This document shows, piece after piece, positions 1-8,132 of a DNA stretch of 34,048 nucleotides. A program made the position numbers and the translations under genes. This stretch comes from Planctomycetota bacterium (lineage in GTDB: Bacteria; Planctomycetota; UBA11346), in NCBI GenBank assembly GCA_013816485.1, contig JACDEI010000052.1:1-34048 (forward strand). Direction: 5' to 3'. Positions within the stretch are counted from its first letter, which is position 1, and each line of letters begins with the position of its first letter. The notes under the pieces are model-generated. The model was given only the letters and a program-made list of their open reading frames with translations, had not been told where the DNA came from and ran no database searches.

Positions 1-98
1 TGCGCCAGGAAGTTACTCATCCGACTCAACACCATCGCCGCAAAAGCGCTCAAACCGACCACACAGATCCAGGGAACTATCGCTTGATCTCTACACAG
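1..98 (-). CDS. Possible truncated membrane protein running off the left edge
   Basis: The minus strand is open from position 98 to the window edge. It encodes a hydrophobic stretch (WICVVGLSAFAAMVLSRM) that looks like a first transmembrane helix of a transporter or other membrane protein. The start codon is unclear: a GTG at 62 and ATGs further in are candidates, and no ribosome binding site stands out. Only about 30 codons are visible, so the family cannot be named, and this could be a chance open frame. Confidence 0.2.
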   Translation of the reverse strand, partial: MCRDQAIVPWICVVGLSAFAAMVLSRMSNFLA

Positions 99-125
99 TC
101 ACTTCGTGGCGAAAAATCCGTTTCG

Positions 126-142
126 TTAGCTTTACGCCATTG
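126..142 (+). repeat. Solo copy of the AATGGCG-type terminal inverted repeat
   Basis: TTAGCTTTACGCCATTG matches 15 of 17 bases of the right arm (TTAGCTAAACGCCATTG) of the inverted-repeat element at 20488-20628. No partner arm is visible in positions 1-120. This is either a decayed remnant or a copy whose other end lies outside the window. The rest of 99-243 holds only weak inverted repeats (TCCAACGGG near 166 and CCCGTTGGGA near 211) and no gene. Confidence 0.4.
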
Positions 143-243
143 GGCACAGCCCCCGCAGCAAAAAGTCCAACGGGGCTCTGCTCGATAATGGCCCATCGGG
201 CTGGGGCGAGTCCCGTTGGGATGTGGAGCGGGATCCCGCCGAT

Positions 244-1695
244 TCACTGCACGGTGAACGCGTGTTCGACCGTCAGCGGGCCGCTGGGATGGCCGGTGAT
301 GGTCGCGGTGACGCGGTAGGTGCCCGTGGTCAGGCGTCCGAGGCCGGTGACGATGAGCGGACGGGCGACATCCTTCGCCGGCAGCGAGGGCTTCTGCCCT
401 GGGTCGATGGTGACGGTGAGCTGCACGTGGCGGTCGGTCATGGTCAGGCCGGTGACCAGGGTGCCGGCTTCGACCTGGTCGGTGGGGTAGCCTGAGATGT
501 TGGGCAGACGCAGGAACACCACCACATCGTCCTGCCTGCCCAGCGGCCGCTCGTTCGCGGCAAAGGCTTCGACCCAGGCAGTGGTGGCATCTTCCACGCG
601 CGACAGATCGCTCGTCCCAGCATGAGCGGTGGCGAGTGCCGGTACCCGCCCCGGTTCGCTCACCACCCGCAGCACGGCGTCGCTGATGGGCAGGAATTGG
701 TAGACCGGTGAGAGCGTCGATGGCAGCACCGTGACCGTGGCGACCTCGGCGAGGGCGACCTTGGTACCATCACCCATGGTCACCTGCATGTCGCCGCTGA
801 AACGCGCCGGATCGCCGAACACCGCGCGCGAGACCAGGTCGTCCCACTGCGCATCACGTTTGGCGGCGCGCAGGGCGTCTGCTTTCGGCGTCACCTGCAC
901 CAGCCGACGGCCCCTGGCTTCGCCAACCAGGACGTGCAGCGGACGTGGGCTTTCGCGCGCGGGCAGCCGGTTGCGGAACGAGGCGAGGTTGCCGATCGCG
1001 CTGGTGGTGGTGACGCTGCCAGCAGCATCGCTGAGGTCGAGCGTCACGTGTACCGCCGGTTCACCGCCACCGATGAGGTAGTCGTGCATGGCGTAGCGTT
1101 GGGTCGAGCGCCAGGTCAGTTGCAGGCGGCCATTGACCCAGCGGTGTTCCTCGGCTCCGACATCGCCGACCGTCGCGCCGAGTTTCCATTGCCCACGCAC
1201 CGCGCCGTCCGCCCAAGCGGGATTGCGCAGGCCGCTGCCGGCGGCGACCAGCATGTTGCTCTCCGCGTCGAAACGGTAGACGCGCACGACACGGTCATCA
1301 CCGCCGCCGTTCTCGTTCAACAGCAGTTCGGGTTTGGCATCGCCATCGAGGTCGACGAAGGAGAGCGGCACCTCATCCCGGCTGCTCAGGTGCTGACCAT
1401 TGCCGTCGAGCGGCTGGCGCAGCACCTCGCGCCAATCGCCATCGCGGTGCAGGTAGACAGCGAAACCGAGCAGCCGGCCAGCATCGCTGGCGACCGCGAT
1501 GGCGATGCGTTTGCCGCTCTTGAACAGATCCCCGGAGACCACCGCGCCGTCGGGATAGGCCTTCGCGCGTGACAGGTCCGGCGGCAGCGTCAGCAGCCGC
1601 TCGCGCACCAGGGCTTCGAGCGGATCAGCGGCGACGGCACTGCTGGCAACGCCAACCACCGCTAGGGCGATACAGACGACGGATGACAGACGCAT
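244..1695 (-). CDS. Secreted protein of unknown function with an FG-GAP/VCBS-like segment
   Basis: A 483-residue protein. The frame is open further upstream, but the ATG at 1695 is chosen because GGAGGT sits just before it and because the protein then begins with a clean signal peptide (MRLSSVVCIALAVVGVASSAVAA). Around residues 100-130 the segment SFVDLDGDAKPELLL resembles the calcium-binding loop of FG-GAP/VCBS repeats, although only one repeat is obvious. The last ~100 residues look like a beta-sandwich. The gene follows the 1751-3319 gene after about 55 bases, so the two are probably co-transcribed and both exported. I do not recognise the whole protein and assign no function. Confidence 0.8.
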   Translation of the reverse strand: MRLSSVVCIALAVVGVASSAVAADPLEALVRERLLTLPPDLSRAKAYPDGAVVSGDLFKSGKRIAIAVASDAGRLLGFAVYLHRDGDWREVLRQPLDGNGQHLSSRDEVPLSFVDLDGDAKPELLLNENGGGDDRVVRVYRFDAESNMLVAAGSGLRNPAWADGAVRGQWKLGATVGDVGAEEHRWVNGRLQLTWRSTQRYAMHDYLIGGGEPAVHVTLDLSDAAGSVTTTSAIGNLASFRNRLPARESPRPLHVLVGEARGRRLVQVTPKADALRAAKRDAQWDDLVSRAVFGDPARFSGDMQVTMGDGTKVALAEVATVTVLPSTLSPVYQFLPISDAVLRVVSEPGRVPALATAHAGTSDLSRVEDATTAWVEAFAANERPLGRQDDVVVFLRLPNISGYPTDQVEAGTLVTGLTMTDRHVQLTVTIDPGQKPSLPAKDVARPLIVTGLGRLTTGTYRVTATITGHPSGPLTVEHAFTVQ

Positions 1696-1750
1696 GCGAC
1701 CTCCACGGACGGCAGCACTATGGCCGCCCGTGGTCAGGGGGACAAGTGCT

Positions 1751-3319
1751 TCAGGGAGCGTTGCGAGCCGCCGTGGGTTTGGCTGCCAGCGCCGCTTTCT
1801 GCCAGTCCTGCGCGAAGACCTTCTCATCGACCACGTAGGTGCGCAGGAACTGCACCTGCTCCGCATCCGGCGTCCGGCGTTGGGCATCCCATAGCAGCGC
1901 ATCACGGAAGCGTCCGAGCGAGAGGTAGGCTTGGTAGTCGGGCGGCAGGGCGAACTGAACGCTGGCGAAGACACCGCTCTCGCCAGTCATCAGGCGGCGA
2001 TTGATCTTCGCGCCGCCTGGTCGTTCTATGAAGTCGGACTTTTCGTCTTTGTAGCCGACATGCTCCGTGATGAAGCGATCGTACCAGGCGGTGGTCGACA
2101 CCGGTCCGGTGGCGATGGTCGTGAGCGCCTGACGTTGGGCGGGCGACACCACTTCGATGCGTCCCATCATCGACCGCGTGACGACTGTCGGGATCGAGGT
2201 GGTCAGTGGCAACACGCGATCGGTCCACTCGCGCGGCACGAGGAAGAACAGCCGCTGACCGGGAGCCTTGAAATACGAGGCCTCCCAGGTGGCGAGCAGC
2301 GCCAGCGCCTCATCAGCGAACAGGCCATCGGCAACCAGCGCGGTGTGCAGTTCCTGCCGCAGGAGTTTCAAGCGCTCGGCAGAATACTCGTTGGCAGTAA
2401 AGGTGGCAGCGATGTCGCTGAAGGCGGGTTCATCCAGTGAGCGCAGGTGGTGGATGGCGACATCCACCGTATGGAACGCAGCGGTGCCATCACCACGTAG
2501 ATCCGCCAACCACAACTGCGGCACCGTGCTTGGATCCAGGTCGCCCAGGCGTGGCGTCACGCGCAGTGACTGTCCGTCGGCAGAACGCCGCGCCACCAGG
2601 GGTGCATCGAGATGCGCCAAGCCACGGTAGAACAGGTAGCGTTCCTGTTCGTCGCCGACGGCGAGGTTGGCGGCATCCACTGCCCGTGGCGCGAGCCAGA
2701 TCGGCGAGTCGGTCGCGGGTGCGGCCAGCGCTCCGCCTGCGCGGATGCCGCGCCACGTCAGTGTGCTGGTGGTTTTGGCGTTGAGCACCGGAGCCTGCCA
2801 GCGTTGCCACGTGGTCACACCGTTCTGCCCAGGGCCCAGCACCTGGAGTTCGCGGATGGTCTGGGAGACTTGCTTGCCCTGAATCAGGGTGGTGGTGGTC
2901 ACGTCCTGCCAGCGCAATGGTCGTCCATTCACGCTGGGCTCGGCCAGCGGATAGAACTGGGACAGGAAGCCGCCGTGGAAGGTCGCGCTCAGATCGAAGG
3001 TGGCCGCGGTCTGCCCCGCTGGCAGGTGGACGTAGACCACCGGGGTTTCCAGCCGCATGGTCACGGTTGGATTGCAGGCCGAGATGCCTTTGAAGGTCCG
3101 CGTCGTGGGGACGTCGCGATTGAAGCCGATCATCACCGGATAGAGGTCGTGGACGAACGGCGGCAGGAACTCCTCATCGACATTGAGTCCGCCGATGGTG
3201 CGGCCCTGTTCATCCTGCAACGAGGTGAACGTTCCCCATTCGTGGATGACGAGTGGCTCGGCGGCGGAGACGACCGGGACAACCAGCAAGGCGGTGAGCA
3301 GCGAGGTGGCGAAGCGCAT
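1751..3319 (-). CDS. Secreted hypothetical protein, VIHEWGTFTS family
   Basis: A 522-residue protein with an N-terminal signal peptide (MRFATSLLTALLVVPVVSAAE). The mature part begins LVIHEWGTFTSLQDEQG, a signature I associate with long uncharacterised exported proteins of planctomycetes. GGAGGTCCTC lies directly upstream of the ATG at 3319 and supports the start. No catalytic motif or transmembrane helix is visible after the signal peptide. The downstream neighbour (stop at 244) is also secreted, and the shared strand and short gap suggest one transcription unit. Function unknown. Confidence 0.85.
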   Translation of the reverse strand: MRFATSLLTALLVVPVVSAAEPLVIHEWGTFTSLQDEQGRTIGGLNVDEEFLPPFVHDLYPVMIGFNRDVPTTRTFKGISACNPTVTMRLETPVVYVHLPAGQTAATFDLSATFHGGFLSQFYPLAEPSVNGRPLRWQDVTTTTLIQGKQVSQTIRELQVLGPGQNGVTTWQRWQAPVLNAKTTSTLTWRGIRAGGALAAPATDSPIWLAPRAVDAANLAVGDEQERYLFYRGLAHLDAPLVARRSADGQSLRVTPRLGDLDPSTVPQLWLADLRGDGTAAFHTVDVAIHHLRSLDEPAFSDIAATFTANEYSAERLKLLRQELHTALVADGLFADEALALLATWEASYFKAPGQRLFFLVPREWTDRVLPLTTSIPTVVTRSMMGRIEVVSPAQRQALTTIATGPVSTTAWYDRFITEHVGYKDEKSDFIERPGGAKINRRLMTGESGVFASVQFALPPDYQAYLSLGRFRDALLWDAQRRTPDAEQVQFLRTYVVDEKVFAQDWQKAALAAKPTAARNAP

Positions 3320-3410
3320 GAGGACCTCCAGGGACGGCTCCCAGGATGATGCCTCGCGTGCGCGATGATGTCACGGATTTGTCACACCAGCGTCCGGCGG
3401 CGACTCACGG

Positions 3411-4292
3411 TCAGCTCTCCACCATCGGCCGCTGCATGCGTGCAATGAGGGCATCCAGGCCCTGACGCATGCCGCCGTCGGGCAGGTACGCCCGCCCGCC
3501 ATGTCCTGGAAGCAGGCGATCAAAGGACAGATCCCGCAGCCGGCGCATCGAGGCGGTCTGCTCCTCCCACGAATGCCAGCACACCTCGCGCGAGGCATTG
3601 AGTGCACCGATCCGCCGGCTCCACCACAGGTGGTCACCGCTGAACAGCACGCCACGGTCGCTGAGCAGCGCCTGCGAACCGGCGGTGTGCCCAGGCACTG
3701 GGATAATCGTCAGCCCAGGCGCGAGCGTCACCGCATCATCACCAGTTATGACGCGCGCTGCGGTTGGCGCGGCATCCGCATCGCGTGCGTGGATCACCAA
3801 CGGCGCGTGGAAACGTTCGGCGTACCGCGGTGCATCCGCCACATCGTCACGGTGGGTGAGGAAAATCCCGGCGAGTCCACCGAGGCGTTCGATCGCCGCC
3901 ACCAACGACGGTGCCCAGCGTGGCGCGTCGACCATCCACAGGTCGCCGTCACCAGCGCGCACCAGGTAGCTTGACGCGCCGAAGGAATGCCGGCTGGTCC
4001 AGCCGCAGTACCAGACGCCGTCAGTGATCTGTTCCGGCAGATCGCCCTGCGCCAGTTTGACCACGTCGGGATGCGCACTGCCGATCGAATTGGTCGGACA
4101 GCATAGCACCGCGCGCGCCGCCGCGCGCAGCGCCGTGGGATCTTCCGGCTGCACCTGCACCGCCGAATGCCCGTCAGCATCGATGAACGTCAGCGGTGCC
4201 ACCTGACGACAGGTGTCGCAGTCGATGCAGGTATCGTCGACGAAGAACGACCCAGGGACGTTCTCGTGGACGGCGCGGTCGCGGGTGGCCAT
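3411..4292 (-). CDS. Ferredoxin / metallo-beta-lactamase-fold fusion protein
   Basis: A 293-residue, two-domain cytoplasmic protein. Residues about 15-70 form a ferredoxin-like domain with cysteines at 22, 25 and 28 and a CCP at 64-66, enough for one iron-sulfur cluster. Residues about 85-290 are a metallo-beta-lactamase fold with THRDD (146-150), GHTAGS (201-206), SGDH (218-221) and PGHGG (262-266). The first metal motif is HRDD rather than HxHxDH, so the metal site is atypical; this form also occurs in the ferredoxin-fused MBL family as I know it. The start lies 9 bases after the thioredoxin stop, implying an operon and a redox or thiol-linked role. The substrate is unknown. Confidence 0.85.
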   Translation of the reverse strand: MATRDRAVHENVPGSFFVDDTCIDCDTCRQVAPLTFIDADGHSAVQVQPEDPTALRAAARAVLCCPTNSIGSAHPDVVKLAQGDLPEQITDGVWYCGWTSRHSFGASSYLVRAGDGDLWMVDAPRWAPSLVAAIERLGGLAGIFLTHRDDVADAPRYAERFHAPLVIHARDADAAPTAARVITGDDAVTLAPGLTIIPVPGHTAGSQALLSDRGVLFSGDHLWWSRRIGALNASREVCWHSWEEQTASMRRLRDLSFDRLLPGHGGRAYLPDGGMRQGLDALIARMQRPMVES

Positions 4293-4301
4293 GGCTGGCG
4301 A

Positions 4302-4625
4302 TCATGCCACCACGTGATCGCGCAGGAACTCACGTAGTTGTGGTTCCGTACGGAAGCCGCTGATGCGCCGGACCGGCTGGCCGTCCTTGAACAGTACCAG
4401 CGTCGGGATGTTGGTGACCTCGAAGGCCTCGGCGAGGATCGGGTGCTGATCGACGTTGACCTTGCCGATCACGTGGGTGGCCGACATCTCGTTGCCGAGC
4501 TTCTCGATCAGCGGTGCGATCATCTGGCAAGGACCACACCAGGGGGCCCAGAAATCGACCAGCACCGGCTTGTCGGATGACAGCACGTCGGTCTTGAAGT
4601 TGGTGGCGGTGAATTCACGAGCCAT
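4302..4625 (-). CDS. trxA: Thioredoxin
   Basis: A 107-residue classical thioredoxin and general cytoplasmic disulfide reductase. The active site WCGPC is at residues 29-33, followed by the cis-proline segment NIPTLVLF and the C-terminal GFRTEPQLREFL helix. The frame is open upstream of 4625, but GGAGG five bases before the ATG at 4625 and the normal family length fix the start there. The gene is immediately followed by the ferredoxin/MBL fusion, which is probably co-transcribed. The 208 bases upstream (4626-4833) contain no gene and presumably hold its promoter. Confidence 0.95.
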   Translation of the reverse strand: MAREFTATNFKTDVLSSDKPVLVDFWAPWCGPCQMIAPLIEKLGNEMSATHVIGKVNVDQHPILAEAFEVTNIPTLVLFKDGQPVRRISGFRTEPQLREFLRDHVVA

Positions 4626-4833
4626 GGCAGCCTCCACTGGCAGCGCGGGGGCAAAGCATGGGCGCGGCTGAGAGGTCGTCTGAGCGGCGCACACGATCCG
4701 GTCGAAGTGACCGGTATGTCAGACCAATGGCACATTCCGTGCCAGGAACTCCGGTATGACGCTCAGGTTGCCACAGGCTTCCACGTCTTTAGCGATGAGC
4801 TGCCACGCCATCAACGGCGCAGCGTGCCAAGGA

Positions 4834-5427
4834 TCAGAAACGGTAGCCGAGCGCGATGCTGGCATCGAAACCATCGGCCTCGCCCTTGATAGTGCCGATG
4901 AGCGGGTCGTTGTACTTCACTTTCAGCAGCGAGTAGCCCACCGTCACGCCCACCTGGATGTTGGTGCTCCAGGTGTAATACCACCCGAGTTCACCGACGT
5001 ATTGGGTGAACTTGGTGTCGTCGTCATCCCACGGATTCGAACCGGTGGTGCTGCCCAGGCCGCGGGCATAGCCGACCACCAGCTCGGCATGGCTGTTAGT
5101 TCCCAGGTAGAAACCCAGGCCGCCCAGGAAGGTTCCGCCGCCGAGCTTCATGTCGAGGTCGCCCAGGCCGTCGTTACGTTTGAAGGTCACCTGCGACACT
5201 TGGCCGCGCAGACCGAGCACGATGCCCATATCAGCGTCGAGCGAGACGATGTGTTTGTCCTTGTTGCCGATATCACCGGCCATCAGCGTCAGGTTGGCGG
5301 TCTCGCCATCGTTGAGGGTCAGCCCACCTTGTGCCCGCAGATCAACGAAACGCAGGGCGGATTCCGCAGCGCTGAGCGATCCGGCAGTAAGGCAGGCAAG
5401 GGCGGCAAGGCGCAGGGTGGTAGGCAT
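4834..5427 (-). CDS. Small outer-membrane beta-barrel-like protein
   Basis: A 197-residue exported protein with a signal peptide (MPTTLRLAALACLTAGSLSAA). The body alternates polar and apolar residues, is rich in Gly, Tyr and Asp, and ends SIALGYRF; a terminal aromatic residue is typical of outer-membrane barrels such as the OmpW and OmpA-like folds. The ATG at 5427 is preferred over a GTG at 5448 because it places the signal peptide at the N-terminus. No specific ligand or enzyme function can be read. It stands alone, with about 100 bases on either side that lack genes. Confidence 0.7.
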   Translation of the reverse strand: MPTTLRLAALACLTAGSLSAAESALRFVDLRAQGGLTLNDGETANLTLMAGDIGNKDKHIVSLDADMGIVLGLRGQVSQVTFKRNDGLGDLDMKLGGGTFLGGLGFYLGTNSHAELVVGYARGLGSTTGSNPWDDDDTKFTQYVGELGWYYTWSTNIQVGVTVGYSLLKVKYNDPLIGTIKGEADGFDASIALGYRF

Positions 5428-5540
5428 GGCGCGCACCCTAGGTCGCACCTGGGCGGGTCAAACCGCGCACCGTCAGATCCCTGTCAGCCGGCGTTCGGTG
5501 TCGCACGGCGTCGCCATCATGTGATCCACAACGACCGCTG

Positions 5541-7400
5541 TCAGCGATCCAATCCGCGCGCCGCCTGGATCAGTTCTTGGACCTCCTGCCGAGTCTCGTC
5601 CTCACCACCGGCGCGCACCAGGTCGCTGGCCAGATCCCAGGTGCAGTTACCGCTCTCACGGGGATTTCGCAGGAGCATCCCGAAGGCGGCGACACCCATG
5701 GCGAAGCTGGTGTCGGCGCTGGGGGAACGGCGCCAATCGCGGCCGCGCACGTCCTGTTCCATCAGTTGGCTAGTGCCACCGCCGGGCGGCTGGTAGCGCA
5801 GACGTACGCGCAGCAGGGTGTCGCCAGGAAGTGGTGTCGGCACCGCGCGTGGGGCATCGTCCTGGGCGATGAAGGGATTGGGGTCATTGGCCTCGCGGCG
5901 GGCGGCGACCGGGACGATCTCGTAGAGCGCGGTCATGGTATGGCCGGCACCGATCTCGCCCGCGTCGACACGGTCATCGTTGAAGTCCTCACGTCGGAGC
6001 TGGCGGTTCTCGTAACCGATCAGGCGCCAGGCGGCGACCTCCGCGGGATTGAAGAACACCTGGATCTTCACGTCCTGCGCGATGGTCACCAGACTCGACG
6101 GCAGGCGCTCGACGAACAGGCGTTTGGCTTCGTCGGCGCGATCGATGAAGGCATGGAAACCATTGCCCTGGTCGGCGAGTTGTTGAAGACGTGCGTCGCC
6201 GGCGCCGCCCATACCGAAGCCCAGCGCAGTGAGGTAGACGTTGGCCTCGGCTTCGTGACGGACCAGACGAACGAGGTCATCGCGGTTGGTGGTGCCGACG
6301 TTGAAGTCGCCGTCGGTGGCGAGGATCACCCGCGTCTCGCCGCCACGTCGCTGCATCTGGCGCGCTAGGCGGTAGGCTTCCCGGATGCCAGCGGAACCGT
6401 GGGTCGAACCACCTGAGCCCAGGGCGGCGATCGCGCGCTTGATGGTGCGGTGTTGATCGCCAGCGGTGGGATCGAGCGCGATGCCGGCCTGACCGGCGTA
6501 GGTCACGATCGCCACTTGGTCCTCCTCATTCAGTTGATCAACCAGGAACCCCAGGCTGCGTTTGAGCAGTGGCAGGCGGTTGTCCGGCGACATCGAGCCG
6601 CTGACATCGATGAGGAACACCAGGCTGGTTGGCGGACGCTGACGGCGCGCGAGTGTCTCGCCAGCGATGCCGATGCGCACGATCTGGTGATCACGCCGCC
6701 ACGGACAAGCGACGACCTCGGCGTTGATGCGGAAGGGATGTGGATCCGCCGCCGTTGGTACTGGGTAGGAATAGGCGAAGCGGTTGATCAGTTCTTCGAT
6801 GCGCACTTCTGCCGCTTGCGGCGCGCGCCGCTGTTCCAGCAGGCAGCTGCGCACGACGTTGTAGGACGCGCTGTCGACATCGGCGGCGAAGGTCGAGGCG
6901 TCGCCGCCTGGGGCGTTGGCACGGACGAAAGGATTCTCGCGCAGCGCCGGAAGGTCGTCGGGCAGGGGGCGATCATCATCGGGACGACGACGGGGATCAC
7001 CGAGTTTTTCGCCACCAGCGCCGTCGCCGAGATCGCGGGCGAGCAGGGGGTTGGCGGGCTCGACGTCTTTCTTGCGTTCCTCAATGATCGATTGGGGAAG
7101 TGCACTCTGTTTCTCCGTCGCGGTCACGCCTTCGATGTCACTGCCCGTGAGGATCTTGGTGAGCTGTTCGCCCGCTCTCGGTTGGGCCGGGACCTCCGTG
7201 GTGGTATGCAATTGACCAAGGATGGTGAGGGTCGGTTCCTGCGCCCGCTCCGTCCGCTCATAACGTGGACCATGCGCAGGATTCGGCACCGGCCGATAAC
7301 TCGATGCTCCGTCAGTACGCCGTGCGCACCCGGCACAGATGAGCGCCAGTACGATGACGATCACGGATAAGATGAGGACAAGCGGACGCAGGGCATTCAT
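5541..7400 (-). CDS. YfbK-like von Willebrand factor A domain lipoprotein
   Basis: A 619-residue protein. An N-terminal hydrophobic segment ends LICAGCARR, a weak lipobox with Cys25 as the likely lipidation site. Residues about 60-160 are a low-complexity linker. About 165-250 match the N-terminal YfbK-type domain (FAADVDSASYNVVRSCL). About 258-440 are a VWA domain with an intact MIDAS motif DVSGSMS at 265-271 and TDGD further on. The remainder resembles DUF3520. Such proteins bind divalent cations and are thought to mediate protein interactions at the envelope. The ATG at 7400 overlaps the TetR stop as ATGA, so the two genes are translationally coupled and probably share one promoter. Confidence 0.9.
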   Translation of the reverse strand: MNALRPLVLILSVIVIVLALICAGCARRTDGASSYRPVPNPAHGPRYERTERAQEPTLTILGQLHTTTEVPAQPRAGEQLTKILTGSDIEGVTATEKQSALPQSIIEERKKDVEPANPLLARDLGDGAGGEKLGDPRRRPDDDRPLPDDLPALRENPFVRANAPGGDASTFAADVDSASYNVVRSCLLEQRRAPQAAEVRIEELINRFAYSYPVPTAADPHPFRINAEVVACPWRRDHQIVRIGIAGETLARRQRPPTSLVFLIDVSGSMSPDNRLPLLKRSLGFLVDQLNEEDQVAIVTYAGQAGIALDPTAGDQHRTIKRAIAALGSGGSTHGSAGIREAYRLARQMQRRGGETRVILATDGDFNVGTTNRDDLVRLVRHEAEANVYLTALGFGMGGAGDARLQQLADQGNGFHAFIDRADEAKRLFVERLPSSLVTIAQDVKIQVFFNPAEVAAWRLIGYENRQLRREDFNDDRVDAGEIGAGHTMTALYEIVPVAARREANDPNPFIAQDDAPRAVPTPLPGDTLLRVRLRYQPPGGGTSQLMEQDVRGRDWRRSPSADTSFAMGVAAFGMLLRNPRESGNCTWDLASDLVRAGGEDETRQEVQELIQAARGLDR

Positions 7401-7957
7401 GGTTGGGTTCCTTGCGACGTGGGGGGAAGCAGGCGGACAATACGTTCAGCATGGGCGGCAGCGTGCGGTAACATCTTCCCCGCGCGGCTATGCAGGTAGC
7501 GGTCTTGCAGTGGTCCGGTCATCGCACCCCACACGATCGCAGCGAGATCTGCGTCGCCTCCGATGAGGCGACGCAGCGTCGCACGCGGACTCGCTGCGTT
7601 CTCGCAGTCGACCTCATGCGGCATGAACTCATGCGGAGGGAACACCACCAACGCGAGTGCGCGCGGACGTTCGTCGTAGAGGCGGTAGAGCAGCGTGATG
7701 AAGGCGGCGACCGCGGTGCGCGCGTCGGGATGGTTCGCCTCGACCTCCGCCACCGCCGTCAGCACCGGCGCGAGCGCGACGCGGTAGAGTTCGCGTCCAA
7801 GATCGTCCTTGGTCGGAAAATGTTTGAACATCGACGCTGGACCGACCTCGGCCTTAGCCGCGATCATGCGGGTGCTCACGGCTTCGTAGCCCTCACTGGC
7901 GATGAGGTCGAAGGCGGCTTCGAGGATTCTTTGACGGACGAAGGGCGTGCGGCCCAT
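7397..7957 (-). CDS. TetR-family transcriptional regulator
   Basis: A 186-residue protein when started at the ATG at 7957 (MGRTPFVRQRILEAAFDLI), which has AAAGG eight bases upstream. An alternative ATG at 7999 would give 200 residues, but it lies inside the presumed operator. Residues 5-50 are the TetR helix-turn-helix (AVSTRMIAAKAEVGPASMFKHF). The C-terminal ligand-binding part is variable and no ligand can be inferred. The gene overlaps the downstream VWA gene by four bases and is divergent from mfd. The repeated palindrome between them suggests autoregulation. Confidence 0.88.
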   Translation of the reverse strand: MGRTPFVRQRILEAAFDLIASEGYEAVSTRMIAAKAEVGPASMFKHFPTKDDLGRELYRVALAPVLTAVAEVEANHPDARTAVAAFITLLYRLYDERPRALALVVFPPHEFMPHEVDCENAASPRATLRRLIGGDADLAAIVWGAMTGPLQDRYLHSRAGKMLPHAAAHAERIVRLLPPTSQGTQP

Positions 7958-7993
7958 GTGGGTGCCTTTGGAAAACGGCGGCTGATGGAGCGG

Positions 7994-8035
7994 AAGCATG
8001 TGCTTTCTTATTATTAATCAAGCATGTGCTTTCTT
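7994..8035. promoter_or_regulatory. Two direct copies of a palindromic site, probable TetR operators
   Basis: AAGCATGTGCTTTCTT occurs twice without a mismatch, at 7994-8009 and 8020-8035, 26 bases apart. Each copy contains the dyad AAGCA-TG-TGCTT. Between the copies is an AT-rich island (TTATTATTAAT) that stands out in this GC-rich DNA and could carry a -10 element. The site lies between the divergent tetR and mfd genes, where TetR proteins typically bind palindromes. The assignment to this TetR protein is inference. Confidence 0.6.
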
Positions 8036-8132
8036 TGCTTGGACCCTGGCTCCACGGCTTTTACCCAAGATCCGTTGGAATGAGCAGTTAGCGCCCTTGC
8101 GCGGTAGGGGGCTGGCCTACGGTGCCCCGCCC

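Noticed and set aside
7998..8132. N-terminal extension of Mfd to the ATG-like start at 7998
   Set aside because: The extension runs through the presumed TetR operators and AT-rich promoter region, and its translation does not resemble Mfd.
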